From Loxodes magnus (taxonomy: Eukaryota; Ciliophora; Karyorelictea; Loxodida; Loxodidae), in the NCBI GenBank assembly GCA_946699065.1, contig CAMPDV010000121.1, positions 310,001 to 374,000 on the forward strand: a stretch of 64,000 nucleotides of DNA, given 5' to 3'. Shown piece by piece: positions 24,115 through 35,696 of the stretch. Made by a program: the position numbers and the translations under genes. The notes below the pieces were generated by a model that saw nothing but the letters and a program-made list of their open reading frames with translations, had not been told where the DNA came from and ran no database searches. Position 1 is the stretch's first letter; each line of letters opens with the position of its first letter.

Positions 24115-27100
24115 ATGCTTTAGCTTCTAATGCTCTTTTTATTCCTCTAAAAATCGTAATCTTTTGATATCTTATTTGCAACTAGTTCATATAGTTATTA
24201 ACCTATGCTTATGATCTAATCTTTGGAAGAAGCCTTATAAAAAGACGAAATAGATATGCAACTCATTCATATTCATTTTCAAAACACTTAGGATATAATG
24301 GAGCTTTTTGATAGAAAGGTTTCATCTTTTCTTTTAATAGATTACACTTAATAGGAAGGCTATGCTAATCTAATTTCCAATTTATGTGAAAACTCAAGCA
24401 TCATACATTTTGTTGTCGCTTAAGATCAGGAAAATTTTAAACACCTAAAGACATTTACTTACTCCGTTACTCCATCTGATTAAGAAATTGCAAACTGTGT
24501 CGCCACATTTCTTTTATACTATGGTTTTACTGACTTAGCATACTTAATAGACCCAAGTTAACTTAAAGACGCAAATTTAGTTAAAGAAAGATTTGGGCAA
24601 ACAAGGCTCTACTAAATTCTAAGTGAATAGCACTATTAATTCCTAGAAAGTTATATCCCTCCTTTTACGAAATCCTAAGGAATCAAGTTTTACTACTTAG
24701 CTCTTGAATAGCAACTAGACTGGTGATTGAAACTATCCATTAATAATAAAATTTATAATTCTGGATATGCTCATATCCTAAGTCCTTAAGCAACTCGTTT
24801 ACTATGATAGAAAAACCAACCTCAGTAAGGTCTTATAGGATTAAGCTTTGGCTAAATAATAATAAAAAATGAGCTAGAATATCAAGTCTATTGCTTGGAG
24901 TTAGCATTAAGATAACTAAATTACTAGATTATTAATAAGGAATTTTCTTCAGGCCTAACTCTAAATTTTATTATAAAAAGCATGCTAGAAGAAGGTTATA
25001 GTTTAGTTCCTGTAAATTTTTAAGTTCTAAATACCTAGAAAGGTAAAATAGAAGTAGTAGGATATTTAAACTAAACTCATTTTATTTAAACTAAATAAAT
25101 TATATGACCTGGGAATACTACTGAAGTTCCTTAAAGCTCTTGAATTGACATTCCTATAAGTGTAAACTAAGACTTTTATAATCCAGATGGTTCTTTGATT
25201 CCTTATTTGAATAATTATTATAATGGTAGAGATTTTGGATTTTATTATGTGGACACGCATCCTGAAATTTTGCCCTACTACAAATTCAAAAAAGTAGACG
25301 TTTATTTTGGAGCTTTAGTTTATGATCGTAATTATGTTTTAAAAGAGCTATCTCTTAAAAAAGATAGTTTAGGCATAATGCTATTTTCACCTATAGGAAG
25401 TAGCTTAACTTTATTTATGTTAGATCTTTTTAAAGAAATCTAACTAAATATTCAATTTTGCTCAGGGTCTAACAGAGGATCACCCTTAGGAAATAACTAA
25501 AAATATCCTAATTATATAAGAACTTCTATAGATGCTTAGTTTGAAGGATAAGTTTTAGCCACTACCAGCTTCAAAGAAAAATGAATGAACGTAGGAATAG
25601 TCTATGGTAACAATGCTTTAGCGATAGGATTATGATCTAGCTTTAATAAAACTGCTTAAAATTATGGTATTAAATTTGTAAATAACATTACATAAATTCC
25701 AGAAACAGTTGTAGGAAGTAATGGAAGTGATTGGCATTATATAATAGAAGAAATTTATAAAAAAAGTAGAGTTATTTTCATTTTCCATTATGAAACTGAT
25801 ACTTAAATCATTATAGAGTATCTTTATGATATTGGAGCTAGAGGTGGAGATATAGAAGTTATCGGAAATAATTGGCTAAGCGAATCTTTCATTACAAGTA
25901 GTGCCAATCCATATAAAATATAAGAAGTTATTAAAGGAACATTTTAGTATTTTGCATAAAGCTGAGCAGGAGACTATGGATAATAGATTAAGAAAGAATT
26001 TGAAGTATGATAAGGAAAAGAAGCAGCATAGTAAAGTTCTTAAGAGTTTGATGTTGTATTGTTAGTAACTTAAGCTTTAAAAACAATTATTTAAGAAGGT
26101 AGAGACTATACTTAATATCTAGCTATTGTAAATCAAATGCGTCAAGAAAGAATTATAGGAGCATCAGGAAAAATAACTTTCGAGTAAGGAACAAACAATA
26201 GAGAGCCTTTGCCTTAAGAAATCTTTAATTATAGAAAGAATGAAACAGGTTAATGGTAAATAGAAAAAATAGGAGTCTATTGCTTATAATGTGATATCAT
26301 CTTTAATTTTTACAAGCCTATTATGTGAGGAGATGGATCTGAAAATGTGGATTGACCAGATCATTGAATTCTAAGTTGTCCTTACAAAGAATCTTAAAGA
26401 AAAGATTTTAAAAAGGGTGAAATAGTAGCTTTTGTAGTAGCTTTAATATTCATACTTTTCACTATTGCAAGTTCGTTTTTAGGGTTTAAAATATGAGCTC
26501 ATAGACGATTTGATTAGCTTGTGAATTCAGTTTATGTAACAGTATATGATTTTATATAAGAGCTAGTACTAGTTTATTTCACTATTTCAATAATAGCATG
26601 TGGTCCTGGTATAGATTCTTATTTAGACTAAGCTAAAATAATAAAAGAATTTATTTTGATGGATTTTGCAAAAATGTTTAATATAGATGACAGTTAATAC
26701 TATTGGTCCTAATACTTATGAAGTATCATATCTTACATATGGATACTCTTATTGTTTTTTGTTGTTACTAAAAGTGAGTTTTCTAGTAACATTTTATTGA
26801 GGACTATTGGAAGTATAGCTTATTATTTATGTCCTATAATAAACAACTTTTTAATAATACCAGCTGTTTATAATCTTTTAGATGCTTTTATTTGCCTTTA
26901 AGCATGAGAGATAAACTTAAATTCTAATTTATAGTTTAAAGACTCATTCTCATTTAGGAGCTGCTGAATACCATGTTGGTAAGATTCTCATAGAATATCA
27001 GTTATACTATCAACAATAGGATTATTTTCATTTATTCCAACTATAATAATATTTAGACCAGTTTGGTAAGATTTGCAAATGAGTGTAAATAGATTGAAGT

Positions 27101-27831
27101 TTAAACCTTAATTTTTGGTATTACTAAGCCTTTACTAGATTATAATAGCTTGCATTGAGAAATATAAGCATGCAAATGAAATATTTCATGCTTCCATCTA
27201 TTTATTTGCTAGTATTTCTTTCACTTACATTACTTATAAACTAAGACCTTGTGCGTATGAAAAGATTAACTAAGTATTTTTAATATTCAATATAGAAATT
27301 TCGTTTTTTGGTTTTCTAGGTTTAATATGAATTTTAACAAGCTTAACGTAATAAATGCTAAGTTCAGTAATTTTATTGATAGGAAGCTTCGTTATATTAT
27401 TGCTAGGGTACTTTAAAGCGAAGAAATATGAAAATTTATTGAGAAGAATAGATTAGGATCACTCTTCTTTATTTAGATGGGCCTTTTAGCTAAAGACTTA
27501 GATATAATATATTGAAAAGCATATTTCAGATTAAAAGGAAAATCTAAAATTAAGAAGCTTTCTAGCAAAAAATTTAATAGATTCTCCAGATTACTTAATG
27601 AATATTCATACTATTGATGAAGTTAGCTAATAGTTGCAGCTTTTCAATTCAAGCTCAAACTTCATTTAACTTGAAGAATCTAAAGTTGGAAAGGAAGGTA
27701 AAGAAAATTTAAATTAGACAAATAAAGTAGAGTTGAGTTCATCTTTAAGTGAAAGTTTGAGTGTTACTGATTTTGAAATGTCAAAGGTAAATTCTTAATA
27801 TAGATAAAAAAATAGCATTTAAGCAACTTGA
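24115..27831 (+). CDS. Receptor-like multi-TM protein with ANF-receptor ectodomain, paralog B
   Basis: The frame is 1238 residues from ATG 24115 (a second in-frame ATG at 24130) to TGA 27829-27831. The N-terminus (MLQLLMLFLFLQ) is a signal peptide. The ectodomain runs to ~765. Its second half (~445-760) has ANF-receptor/type 1 periplasmic-binding features: SGSNRGSPLGNN, a YIRTSIDAQ stretch, then alternating Rossmann-like strands (NVGIVYGNNALAIGLW, RVIFIFHY). About nine membrane spans lie at ~770-1100, then a ~135-residue cytoplasmic tail. The architecture resembles class C GPCRs and ciliate 'receptor family ligand-binding' proteins, although nine spans exceeds seven. In-frame TGA codons encode Trp, for example the second W of DWWLKLS. 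Paralogs C and D are nearly identical in the membrane region. No intron was found. Ligand unknown. Confidence 0.85.
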
Positions 27832-29071
27832 AACTGGAAATCGAGCATCTTTGAACTTTAATATATTTTTACATTTGCTTTACGTAATCTTCTTAAGGCA
27901 TAAATTTTATTAAATAGCACTGTATTTTTAATCTTATTAAGAAAACTTTTGAAGCTTTAAAACTTATTTAAATTTGAGAATATATATATTTGATTTTTCT
28001 ACTAAAAGCTGATAAATAAATTAATATAATTAGAAAGATTTAATTGACTTAATTTATCAGAATTAAACTTTCCTTCCAATTTTAATATTCTTAAAAGAAA
28101 ATTTGAAGAAGGAGACAATAAATTCAGCCATAAAAACTTACGAGTAAGTTTAGTATAAAAGCAGAATGTGTTAAATAATATGCTATTTCATTTGTGTGGC
28201 CTTATCTTTAGAAATTTATTTAATCAGAGTCTTAAAATGTATTCAATATGAAATGTACAATATATAAGTTTGAAATGTTACAAATAATTAAAGCTTAGAA
28301 TAAGGTACTGTAGATGGTGTGAAAGGTAAAACTGAAATAGAAAAAAAGTACTTAAAATATACGGTCTAAACAATATATTTCAATAACATCCAGAGCATGA
28401 TAAAGACAAATGTACATTTAAATCAATCAGTAAGAACAAAAGAGTATTTGTGTTTATGAAAGTTACAAACCTGTAGGATCTGAAATTTTTTAAAATTAAT
28501 AAAATAGAAGAATAAAGATAAGACATATAAATATTAATGGATTATCTAGCAAATGTAAGAATATATAGAAATTTATATGAGGTAATAGTTTGATATTTTA
28601 TCAATAAATGAAATCTGATAAAATTATGATTTTTCTTCAATATTGATAAATGAATTCAGAAATATTTTAAGAACTCAGGTAAAGGTGATGCATGCCTAAT
28701 TGTAAGATAAGAACTTTATAGTATAAAAGTACATGCATAAATAGAAAAAGACATAAATTGATTCGCTAGAATTAAGCTGGATAATATATTAATCACGTCT
28801 TGTTGCATGAATGATTGCGAAAAATTCGAAATATCAAAAATTAAACAATGAGTATCTTTATACGTTACTGAACTAATTTAATAATAATCCACATAAATTG
28901 AGAGTAGACTTCAATGGCTTTTATAGTAATTGTATATAATGTTGAAAATATTTATGATAATACCTATATATTAAAAGAATTTTTATTATATGTTGATCTC
29001 AAGACAGTAAATAATAGTATCATTAAGACATTTATTTAACAAAGAAATATTGTTATCATTATTATAATATA
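27832..29071. other. AT-rich spacer downstream of receptor B
   Basis: No gene, repeat or structured RNA is recognised. The sequence does not clearly match the 3' flank shared by receptors A and C. Confidence 0.4.
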
Positions 29072-29160
29072 AAATGGATATTAGCCGCGTTAGATAAACT
29101 AGTAGGTAATCTGGTACAGTATATTCTGCATGGCGAGTAATCCTGCACTAGATGCCACAA

Positions 29161-29207
29161 CGGGGAAGGGTGGATAAGCTTCGTTGAGACGTATCTAACT
29201 TACCCCG
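29161..29207 (+). other. Long imperfect hairpin inside S3
   Basis: The arms 29161-29176 and 29192-29207 pair at 12 Watson-Crick and 2 G-T positions out of 16, starting with five G-C/C-G pairs, around a 15-base loop. This is far above what random AT-rich sequence would give and supports a structured transcript. Confidence 0.6.
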
Positions 29208-29481
29208 AGGGTTCTCTCTAGCAGTATGAATGTTTGACTGACGGACCTTCTAATTACCGATTTAATAACTAATTCTTATTTGGACCTTATTCAAGAAGAC
29301 TGGAGCATTTAACTCAAGATTTTAGAATAATTAATAATAAGAAGATTCCCCATTTGGAGAAGGTGACATGACTCATCGGACCTCTAGATCTTTAACAAGA
29401 AACATGAGAACATTTTCTTAATATTAAATATTAATATTAAAAGAGCTGCGCGCCAATGAGGTGCTACGCGCTCTATAATCA

Positions 29482-29484
29482 TTT

Positions 29485-29531
<47 letters not shown>

Positions 29532-29532
29532 T
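29482..29532 (+). repeat. (TTTA)n microsatellite tail
   Basis: About twelve tandem TTTA units directly follow the 3' stem of S3. Simple-repeat tails are typical of non-LTR retroposed elements. Confidence 0.9.
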
Positions 29533-29605
29533 TATAGTAAAACTAGTAAAAATTGAAGATAAATTTAGAAATATTCCTATTGCAAAAGCATCTTCGCTTA
29601 ATTAA

Positions 29606-29931
29606 TTAATTATAAAATTAAGAGATTTCTCTTTTGAGGGACTGGGAATTTCTTTTTAGCTAAACAACCAAGGGCACTCTCTTGACATACATAACACAGG
29701 TATCCTATTGTTTAATTCAATAAGCTTCTGCCAGGAGTTCCATAATTATGGACCGACAGGCTTCAAGCCGCTAGCAAGAGTTGATAACCAGAAAGATTTT
29801 GTTCAGTTGCTGAGGTTTATTCAAACCAGGAACCATTCAGTGAAAGAATAGAGAATTGATTTTATCCTTAAAACTAGAAGGTTTGAATAGAGAATTAGCC
29901 TCAGCTCTCGCCTCCTTTTTAATTATAAAAT
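29606..29931. mobile_element. SINE-like insertion S4 with 13-bp target-site duplication
   Basis: A 300 bp GC-richer stretch (29619-29918) lies between perfect copies of ttaattataaaat (29606-29618 and 29919-29931). One end carries an AAGAGA-AA-TCTCTT hairpin. If that is the 3' end the element reads on the minus strand, but the orientation is not proven. A CCATAATTATGG palindrome lies near the middle. No coding frame is recognised and it does not share the S1/S3 3' end. No second copy is in the window. Confidence 0.65.
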
Positions 29932-31849
29932 AATCTTTGCTTATTTGCTTAAAATGTTTTATATTTTATATTTTATATAATTAGTAGTTATGTTTAAAAT
30001 AATTATTTCGAATATTTGAGGAAAATTAAACTCTCGCTGTGCTACTTTCTTTAAATTGACTATTTATGGATATCACAGTAATATTCTATTGAAAAGTTTC
30101 TTCAAACAGGGACCACTTTGAGTAATTAATGCATACTCCATAATAAAGACTTCAATCCCCTACCAAAACCGAATAATCTTTCAGAAGCAATCCTTTCAAA
30201 ATCTTGGATCAAAAATTGAAGCCTCTCTAAGATTATAGATATAGTAAGAAAATTTAAAATATTGCTCCCATCATTTTTTTGATTATGGAAGATATGCTAA
30301 ATTTTAGTTGCAATTGATATATTAAAGATATTAATTTATTTAGTTAATTATAAAATTATCAACTAAATATTAATTATTTTTCCAACTAAAATGCTAATTA
30401 TAACTGGTTTTTAATTATCTTCATTTAGAAAAATTTTACTAAGTTTCATAAGAGAGTTTAGTTCAAACGTTTAAATTTCTTTGTATAAAAAGCATGTCAA
30501 ATATCAGTAATTTGCACTTCTTTGGATATTTCTACCTTAAAAGTAGACAAATTTTCTTCTTTTCTATGGAAAAATTTTAATATATCTCATTGTCGCTTTT
30601 AACTTTAATATTCTAAAATATGAGTTATAGTAAAGCAAAAGATTATTGCCTTTTACTAAGTTTTGTAAAATATGCAAAAGCTAATTAAATTAAAGTTTAT
30701 CATAGCTGCAAAAAATTATTTTAATAAAGTTAAAATAAAAGATTTATACTATAAATTAAAACCTAAAATAACAGATATAAGTATTTAGTTTACCCAAAAA
30801 TTTAAATATCATCCTAATTTTCAAATTTATGTTTCTTACACTACTTATGTGGATAAATAAGGCTAATTTTTGGTTTTAAATTAAGTAAATAATTTTGTTT
30901 TTTATCACCTGCTATATTAAAAGGGTAAAGGAAATAAAATTTAAAAATTTAAGCAGATATTCATTTTAAGTACTAAATTCCTCTTCCAGAATTAAATAAT
31001 TAAATAGATTAATTAGTTTTTATAAATATAAAATAGTTACTTAACTACAAAATAAGGATATCTAATAAATAGTTAATTTGTTCCCTGCACCATTTAATTT
31101 TTAATAATATTTTGCTAAGTTAACTATAAAATGTTTATATTTTTAGATATATAATTAAAAAATAGATATTTTTAATAGAAGCGCTTATTATAATTTAGAA
31201 AAATATTTTATAAATTTTAAGCTTTTTATGTGATTATGTTTTAAAGGGATATTATTACTGCTTAAGAATTTTAATTGAGAATATATGTAGAGTTATTAAT
31301 TTAATTTCTATTGATATTATAAGATTAAAATATATCTAAGAAGATGCATATAAATAGTATTAACTTTGTACAGAAATTAGATTTTTATTATCTAAAAGAG
31401 GGTATTTTCTTTTATTCAAAATGAATCTTAGACTAATTTGTATTACTATAATGATTTATCAGATATACTTTAATATATTTCTATGAGTCTTAAATATTTT
31501 TAATTAATATTTAAATGTAGAAGCTTTTAGTGCTTGAATTATATAAAAAAATTAATTTTTTTATATTGACATTTAAAACATAAACGAAATCAAGCAAGCA
31601 ACATAACTTTGAATATAAAATTTTTTATTTGAACAAAATTTCTTAATATGAATCCATAAAATGAGACGAATAAGCAATAATTTTTATAAATAATGTTGCA
31701 TAAACATCTTTTATGCTAGGATTTCATACATTTAAATTTTAATTTCTTATATCATAAAAATAATAGATCAATGTGATTCCTCCTTTAATAAGATAATCAA
31801 GTTTTAGTAAATTTAATGCTATTATGTTTATCAAAACTTTCTTGTTGTT
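29932..31849. other. Spacer without recognised genes
   Basis: A somewhat GC-richer patch at ~30050-30250 may be another eroded short element, but no hairpin tail or flanking duplication supports it. The rest is AT-rich with nothing recognisable. Confidence 0.4.
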
Positions 31850-32400
31850 TCTAAATTATTGAAAGCTTTCTTTTCTTTCTCTCTAACTCAATTCTCTTCT
31901 TACTTTTTAGGATTATAGCCTTGAAGCTCCTTTTATCATTTTCTTCATTATTATATCATTTGCTTCCGTTATTGATTAATGTAATCCATTCCTTGGTACA
32001 ACTTTCTCCTTAAAATCTTATCTTCTCGCATGCATTATATTTGGCATAGTGCATCAAAATCTTTTATCCTCTTTTCTTTGCTTTTTGATAAACTATAAAA
32101 CATTGCCTTACAAGGTGTACTTTCCTCTTGCAGTATAAACATCTTAAAAAACTTCTCTGATTATATATATAAATTTGCCTTGCTCTCTCAATATCCATTG
32201 GGTCTCAATTGATTTGGCTTTATTAGACTATTGATTGAGTGTATTAACCAAACTGATTTATCTTCTCTTCTATTTACTTGAAGTGCATACTAGCCTCTTA
32301 TATTTCAGATTTGCTGCTAATTTCCTTCTTTAATTAGCTGTTCTCTCATTATCTTTTTTTTTCGGTTAATAGCAGGATTCTAATTTTTTATTTAATTAGT
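31850..32400 (-). pseudogene. Gag-like zinc-knuckle gene G5 (probably degenerate)
   Basis: On the minus strand, a frame from ATG 32288-32286 carries a complete knuckle, CLYCKRKVHLVRQC (Cys50, Cys53, His58, Cys63), followed by a Lys-rich region. A different frame just upstream, from an ATG near 32345, looks more protein-like up to ~32190. This suggests that a frameshift separates the N-terminal part from the knuckle. No target-site duplication was identified, and no comparison copy exists for this place. Confidence 0.55.
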
Positions 32401-34836
32401 GATTTAATCTTTAGAATTTATTTCATAGAGATATTGTAATATATCCCTTAATAGTTCATTTTTAAGGTTACTTAATTTTTTCCTTTATAAGTGTCTAATT
32501 AATTTTTTATCAGAATAAATTAACCAATTATGTTTCTTCTTTTTCTACTATAAATATTTATTATATTATTGTACTGTTTATCCATCATTTTTGATCTTAA
32601 TAATTTGGAAATTTTTATAATCCAACACTTAATGAATTTCAATTTTTATGATACATACTTATAAGTTATGTTTTTCCGTAATGTTTCTTCCAATTAACAA
32701 TTATTATTTTAAGAATGATATTTCACTGATTATGCATTAGTTTTAATATAGAAAATTAAATAATTTTTAGTGCTGAAATTATTCTTTAAATAATTTACTA
32801 TCCTGAGATATTAATGAAGTTAACGTTAGGCATGTATTTTATTTTATATTAATAGTTTTCTATTTATAATATTTGCTAAGAAGCAGTATTTCTTAAACAG
32901 TTACTTACTAGTATTTTCTTATTTAATTAATATCCAAAATCTTCATTTAAGTTTTCATCTCATAGTATTAAATCTCCTTATTCATCTTATTTTTTAGTAT
33001 CAAGCTAATATTTTTATGGTTAATGATTTTAATTAAATTTTAAAGCGATTAAGCAACTGAACACTTTTACCATTTTAAAAAGATATTTTGCAGTTTTATC
33101 GAGAATTTCTTATTTTCATTTTCCGAATTTATAAGCAATGTTAAAATAGCTAAAACTACTTAAAAGGATTTTTAGCTAAATTAATTTAAGAATAGACTTC
33201 AGATTCATGCCAGATTAAGATAATAGGGAAATAATAAATTTTAGACTATAAGAAAATCAGAGTTCAAATTTAAGAAGCATCAAAATGTAGTTATGCAACT
33301 TTTATTGTATTTCTAAAAATAAGTATAATGAAAAATTTTAAAGGGTATACAGTTATCTCTATCTTAAATATCTTATATGACTAAAGAGGTAAAATGTGAA
33401 TTTTAAATTTAGCAATAATTTTTTAGCGCCTTTTTACCATTCTATAGGCTTATTATTAAACATTACTTTAGTTTTGCTTATTTTTTAATTCTAAAAATAT
33501 AATAAATCAATGAATAAATGTCTTAAGTATATAATAATTGAATAAAAGGATTATAACATCTTTGGTTTTTTAAAAGAGATAACTTTTGAATTTTTAAATT
33601 TATTAATTCAAGGTTTAATTTTACCTCTTTTATCTTTTACTTTTTATTGCTTACTAAAGCTTTTCAATTTTCTCAACCTTCTTTATTCAATATTTATAAT
33701 GTTGTCTTAATTATAAACTCATCTCTAAACTAATAAAAATTGACATAAGCATCTTCAAAATACATATACTTCTCCAAAGCTTTAAAATGTAATTGATTAT
33801 TTACCTTTTATATTAAATTCTAATTTTCGTTCTTTCAATATCTTTCTTTTGTATTATACACAATTATTTTTATTGTAAATTTAAGTATTCTGAATAAATT
33901 AGTTTTCCTTCTAAATAACAAAAGATTAAGCAATCTTTCAAAATTAAATAAACTAGAAACAAGTTATTCCTTATCGCTTTGATGGTTACTCTCATAAGTA
34001 AATTAGTCTTACATAAATTCTGTTTTCTTTCTTCTATTCCTGAAATGTGTTTATTTGAAGATACAACAATTTACTTATAAAGCAATTTTATTTTGAGATT
34101 TTACTATCAAATATTCCTTATATCTTAATTAAGTAGATAAAAACCTTTGAATATATAGTTAACATCATTTTGATAATTAACTTAAATTAAGCTTAAAGAT
34201 TAAGAGTAATCAAATTCTATAATCTATTTAAAAGGAAATATATTATAATCCTTCAAAGAGCAATTAGAAATATTAAAGGGGATATTCTAGTTGAAAAAGG
34301 AAAAATTCTCTATTGCAAAAAATTTCTATTTATAGCTCTACAAAATAATTAATAGGCTTAAATAAAATCAATATTTACTAAGCTACCTCTTAGTTCTATT
34401 AAACCATAAAATATAAAATTTTAGATTTTTCTATTTATAAATTTAAATAGTTAGCATATTGCCTTAGTTATCACTATTATTTATTAGCAACCTTATTAAA
34501 AGGAAGTATCTGACTTATATCAGTAACTTCATTCAATTAACATTTTTATTAAAGTGATTTCTTCTTTTTAGTATACTTATTAATTATTACTAAGGACTTA
34601 TTTAATAATTAGAAATTAGTCTTTTATAATTAAGAATTTTAAATATAAGATTGTTTTATTCTTTTGCAAAATGACTTTTACTTATTAAATAAAACTCTTA
34701 AGCTTGAATTAAAGGGTCTCCTTATTACTATTTATTTAATTATTAGTTAATAAAAAGAATCTTAGAGATGAATCAACTAAGCTATATACTAGAACTTGTA
34801 ATATTTTAGCTTAAATATTAGTTATTAGAAGGAATA
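32401..34836. other. AT-rich spacer
   Basis: No gene or element recognised. By position it corresponds to the head part of a third, strongly diverged U copy, but the alignment is too weak to claim beyond the START gene and the stretch near 36.3 kb. Confidence 0.35.
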
Positions 34837-35696
34837 TCATATATCCTAATTATCAATTTTTGTAATTTAGGTTTCTAAAGTTCTGTTTAGTTTCATTAAG
34901 AATGCTAGAAATTAATTTTATAAGAAGCTAGATTTATTAGCTGTAGAGTAATTAGCATAAAAAACTATTGCTTGGAAATTTGTAAATTAAGTGTCTTAAG
35001 TGTTTGAAGCATCTAATAGTTCGCATAGACGTTTGTAGTTTTCGCCAAACTTATTTGCAGCTATGGGAGCTGAAAAGGCTGGAATGTTTCCTTTTGGATT
35101 AATAAAGACTATAGCATCAATTTCTGATCCTTCAGCATGTGGTGTAATGTTAAAGTATTAAAACTAAGATAAAAAATTACATGAATTTAAGCTCTAGTTA
35201 TTTCTTATTTTTCAGGTACTTCTAAAAGATCAACACTAAAGCCAAGAATACGAAGTGTACCATCAAAATCTGCTTCTCTAAGTTCAACAAAGAGAATTTC
35301 TCTATCATCTAGCATTTAATTCGGCTTTAATAAAGCATATAAGATTTTCATATCTTCCCCATATTTTTCATGCTCCTTAATACTTTTTAGATCTACCATC
35401 CAGGTTAATCTTTTTTCTAAATTAGTAAAGAAGTCAAACACTTTAGAAGGTTAATGTCCTTTATGTATAGTTTTACAGCGAAACACTGCAAAATCTTATT
35501 TCTCTTTATAGAAAACTTCAATATCTTCTGGAGCACCAAAGCTTTTTTTTCAATCTTAAGCATTCTGAACTTACTCAATTTCTTCTACTACAAGCATAGC
35601 TTTGTCTCTAAATTACAAATAACGATTTTGTTGTATTTCGGTTAGTTTACTCAAGTCAGGTAAAGGAAATCTCTAAGAATATTTCTCTTCAACCAT
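34837..35696 (-). CDS. START-domain-like lipid-binding protein (intact copy, one 17-nt intron)
   Basis: Exon 1 runs from ATG 35696 to 35181 (172 codons). A 17-nt intron follows at 35180-35164, then exon 2. The protein has the length and pattern of a START (StAR-related lipid transfer) domain: an N-terminal helix region, repeated beta strands (FAVFRCKTIHKGH, EILFVELREADFDG, TLRILGFSVDLLE) and a C-terminal ITPHAEGSEIDAIVFINPKG followed by a helix. START proteins bind a single lipid in a deep pocket. The end is uncertain. With TGA as the only stop it is 280 residues (34839-34837). If the TAA at 34998-34996 acts as stop it is 227, closer to a single START domain. Decayed copies are at 14110-14735 and 53539-54200. 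The family assignment rests on pattern and is moderate. Confidence 0.65.
35164..35180 (-). other. 17-nt spliceosomal intron in the START gene
   Basis: The sequence is GTAATTTTTTATCTTAG. Removing it joins ...TRAQIH to FQYFNITPHAEGSEI in frame, and the joined protein is colinear with the two pseudogene copies. Both keep a 17-nt GTAAGT... segment here, but with CA in place of AG. Very short introns (15-16 nt) are known from heterotrich ciliates. Confidence 0.7.

Larger units (their letters stand above)
29072..29532 (+). mobile_element. SINE-like structured insertion S3 with TTTA tail
   Basis: A GC-rich island in very AT-rich DNA, about 410 bp plus a tail of TTTA repeats. The 5' domain folds into a long imperfect hairpin (29161-29207), enclosed by a ctgc/gcag stem with a small bulge. 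The 3' ~40 bases form a stem ending in GCTCTATAATC, as in S1. The flanks have related attata/ataaaa stretches (29060-29075 and ~29530-29542) that could be an eroded target duplication. Canonical tRNA A and B boxes were not found. It could alternatively be a functional non-coding RNA gene. Confidence 0.55.

Noticed and set aside
25066..25443. Short ATG frames on both strands around 25.1-25.4 kb (also 41254-41448)
   Set aside because: The plus-strand frame is an in-frame internal piece of receptor B between TAA/TAG Gln codons; the minus-strand frames are antisense to receptors B and C.
29072..29480. Possible tRNA- or 5S-derived head in S3
   Set aside because: Sequences resembling A and B boxes do not fit the consensus or spacing; I could not support a polymerase III origin.
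35454..35645. 63-codon plus-strand frame
   Set aside because: It is antisense to exon 1 of the START-like gene.
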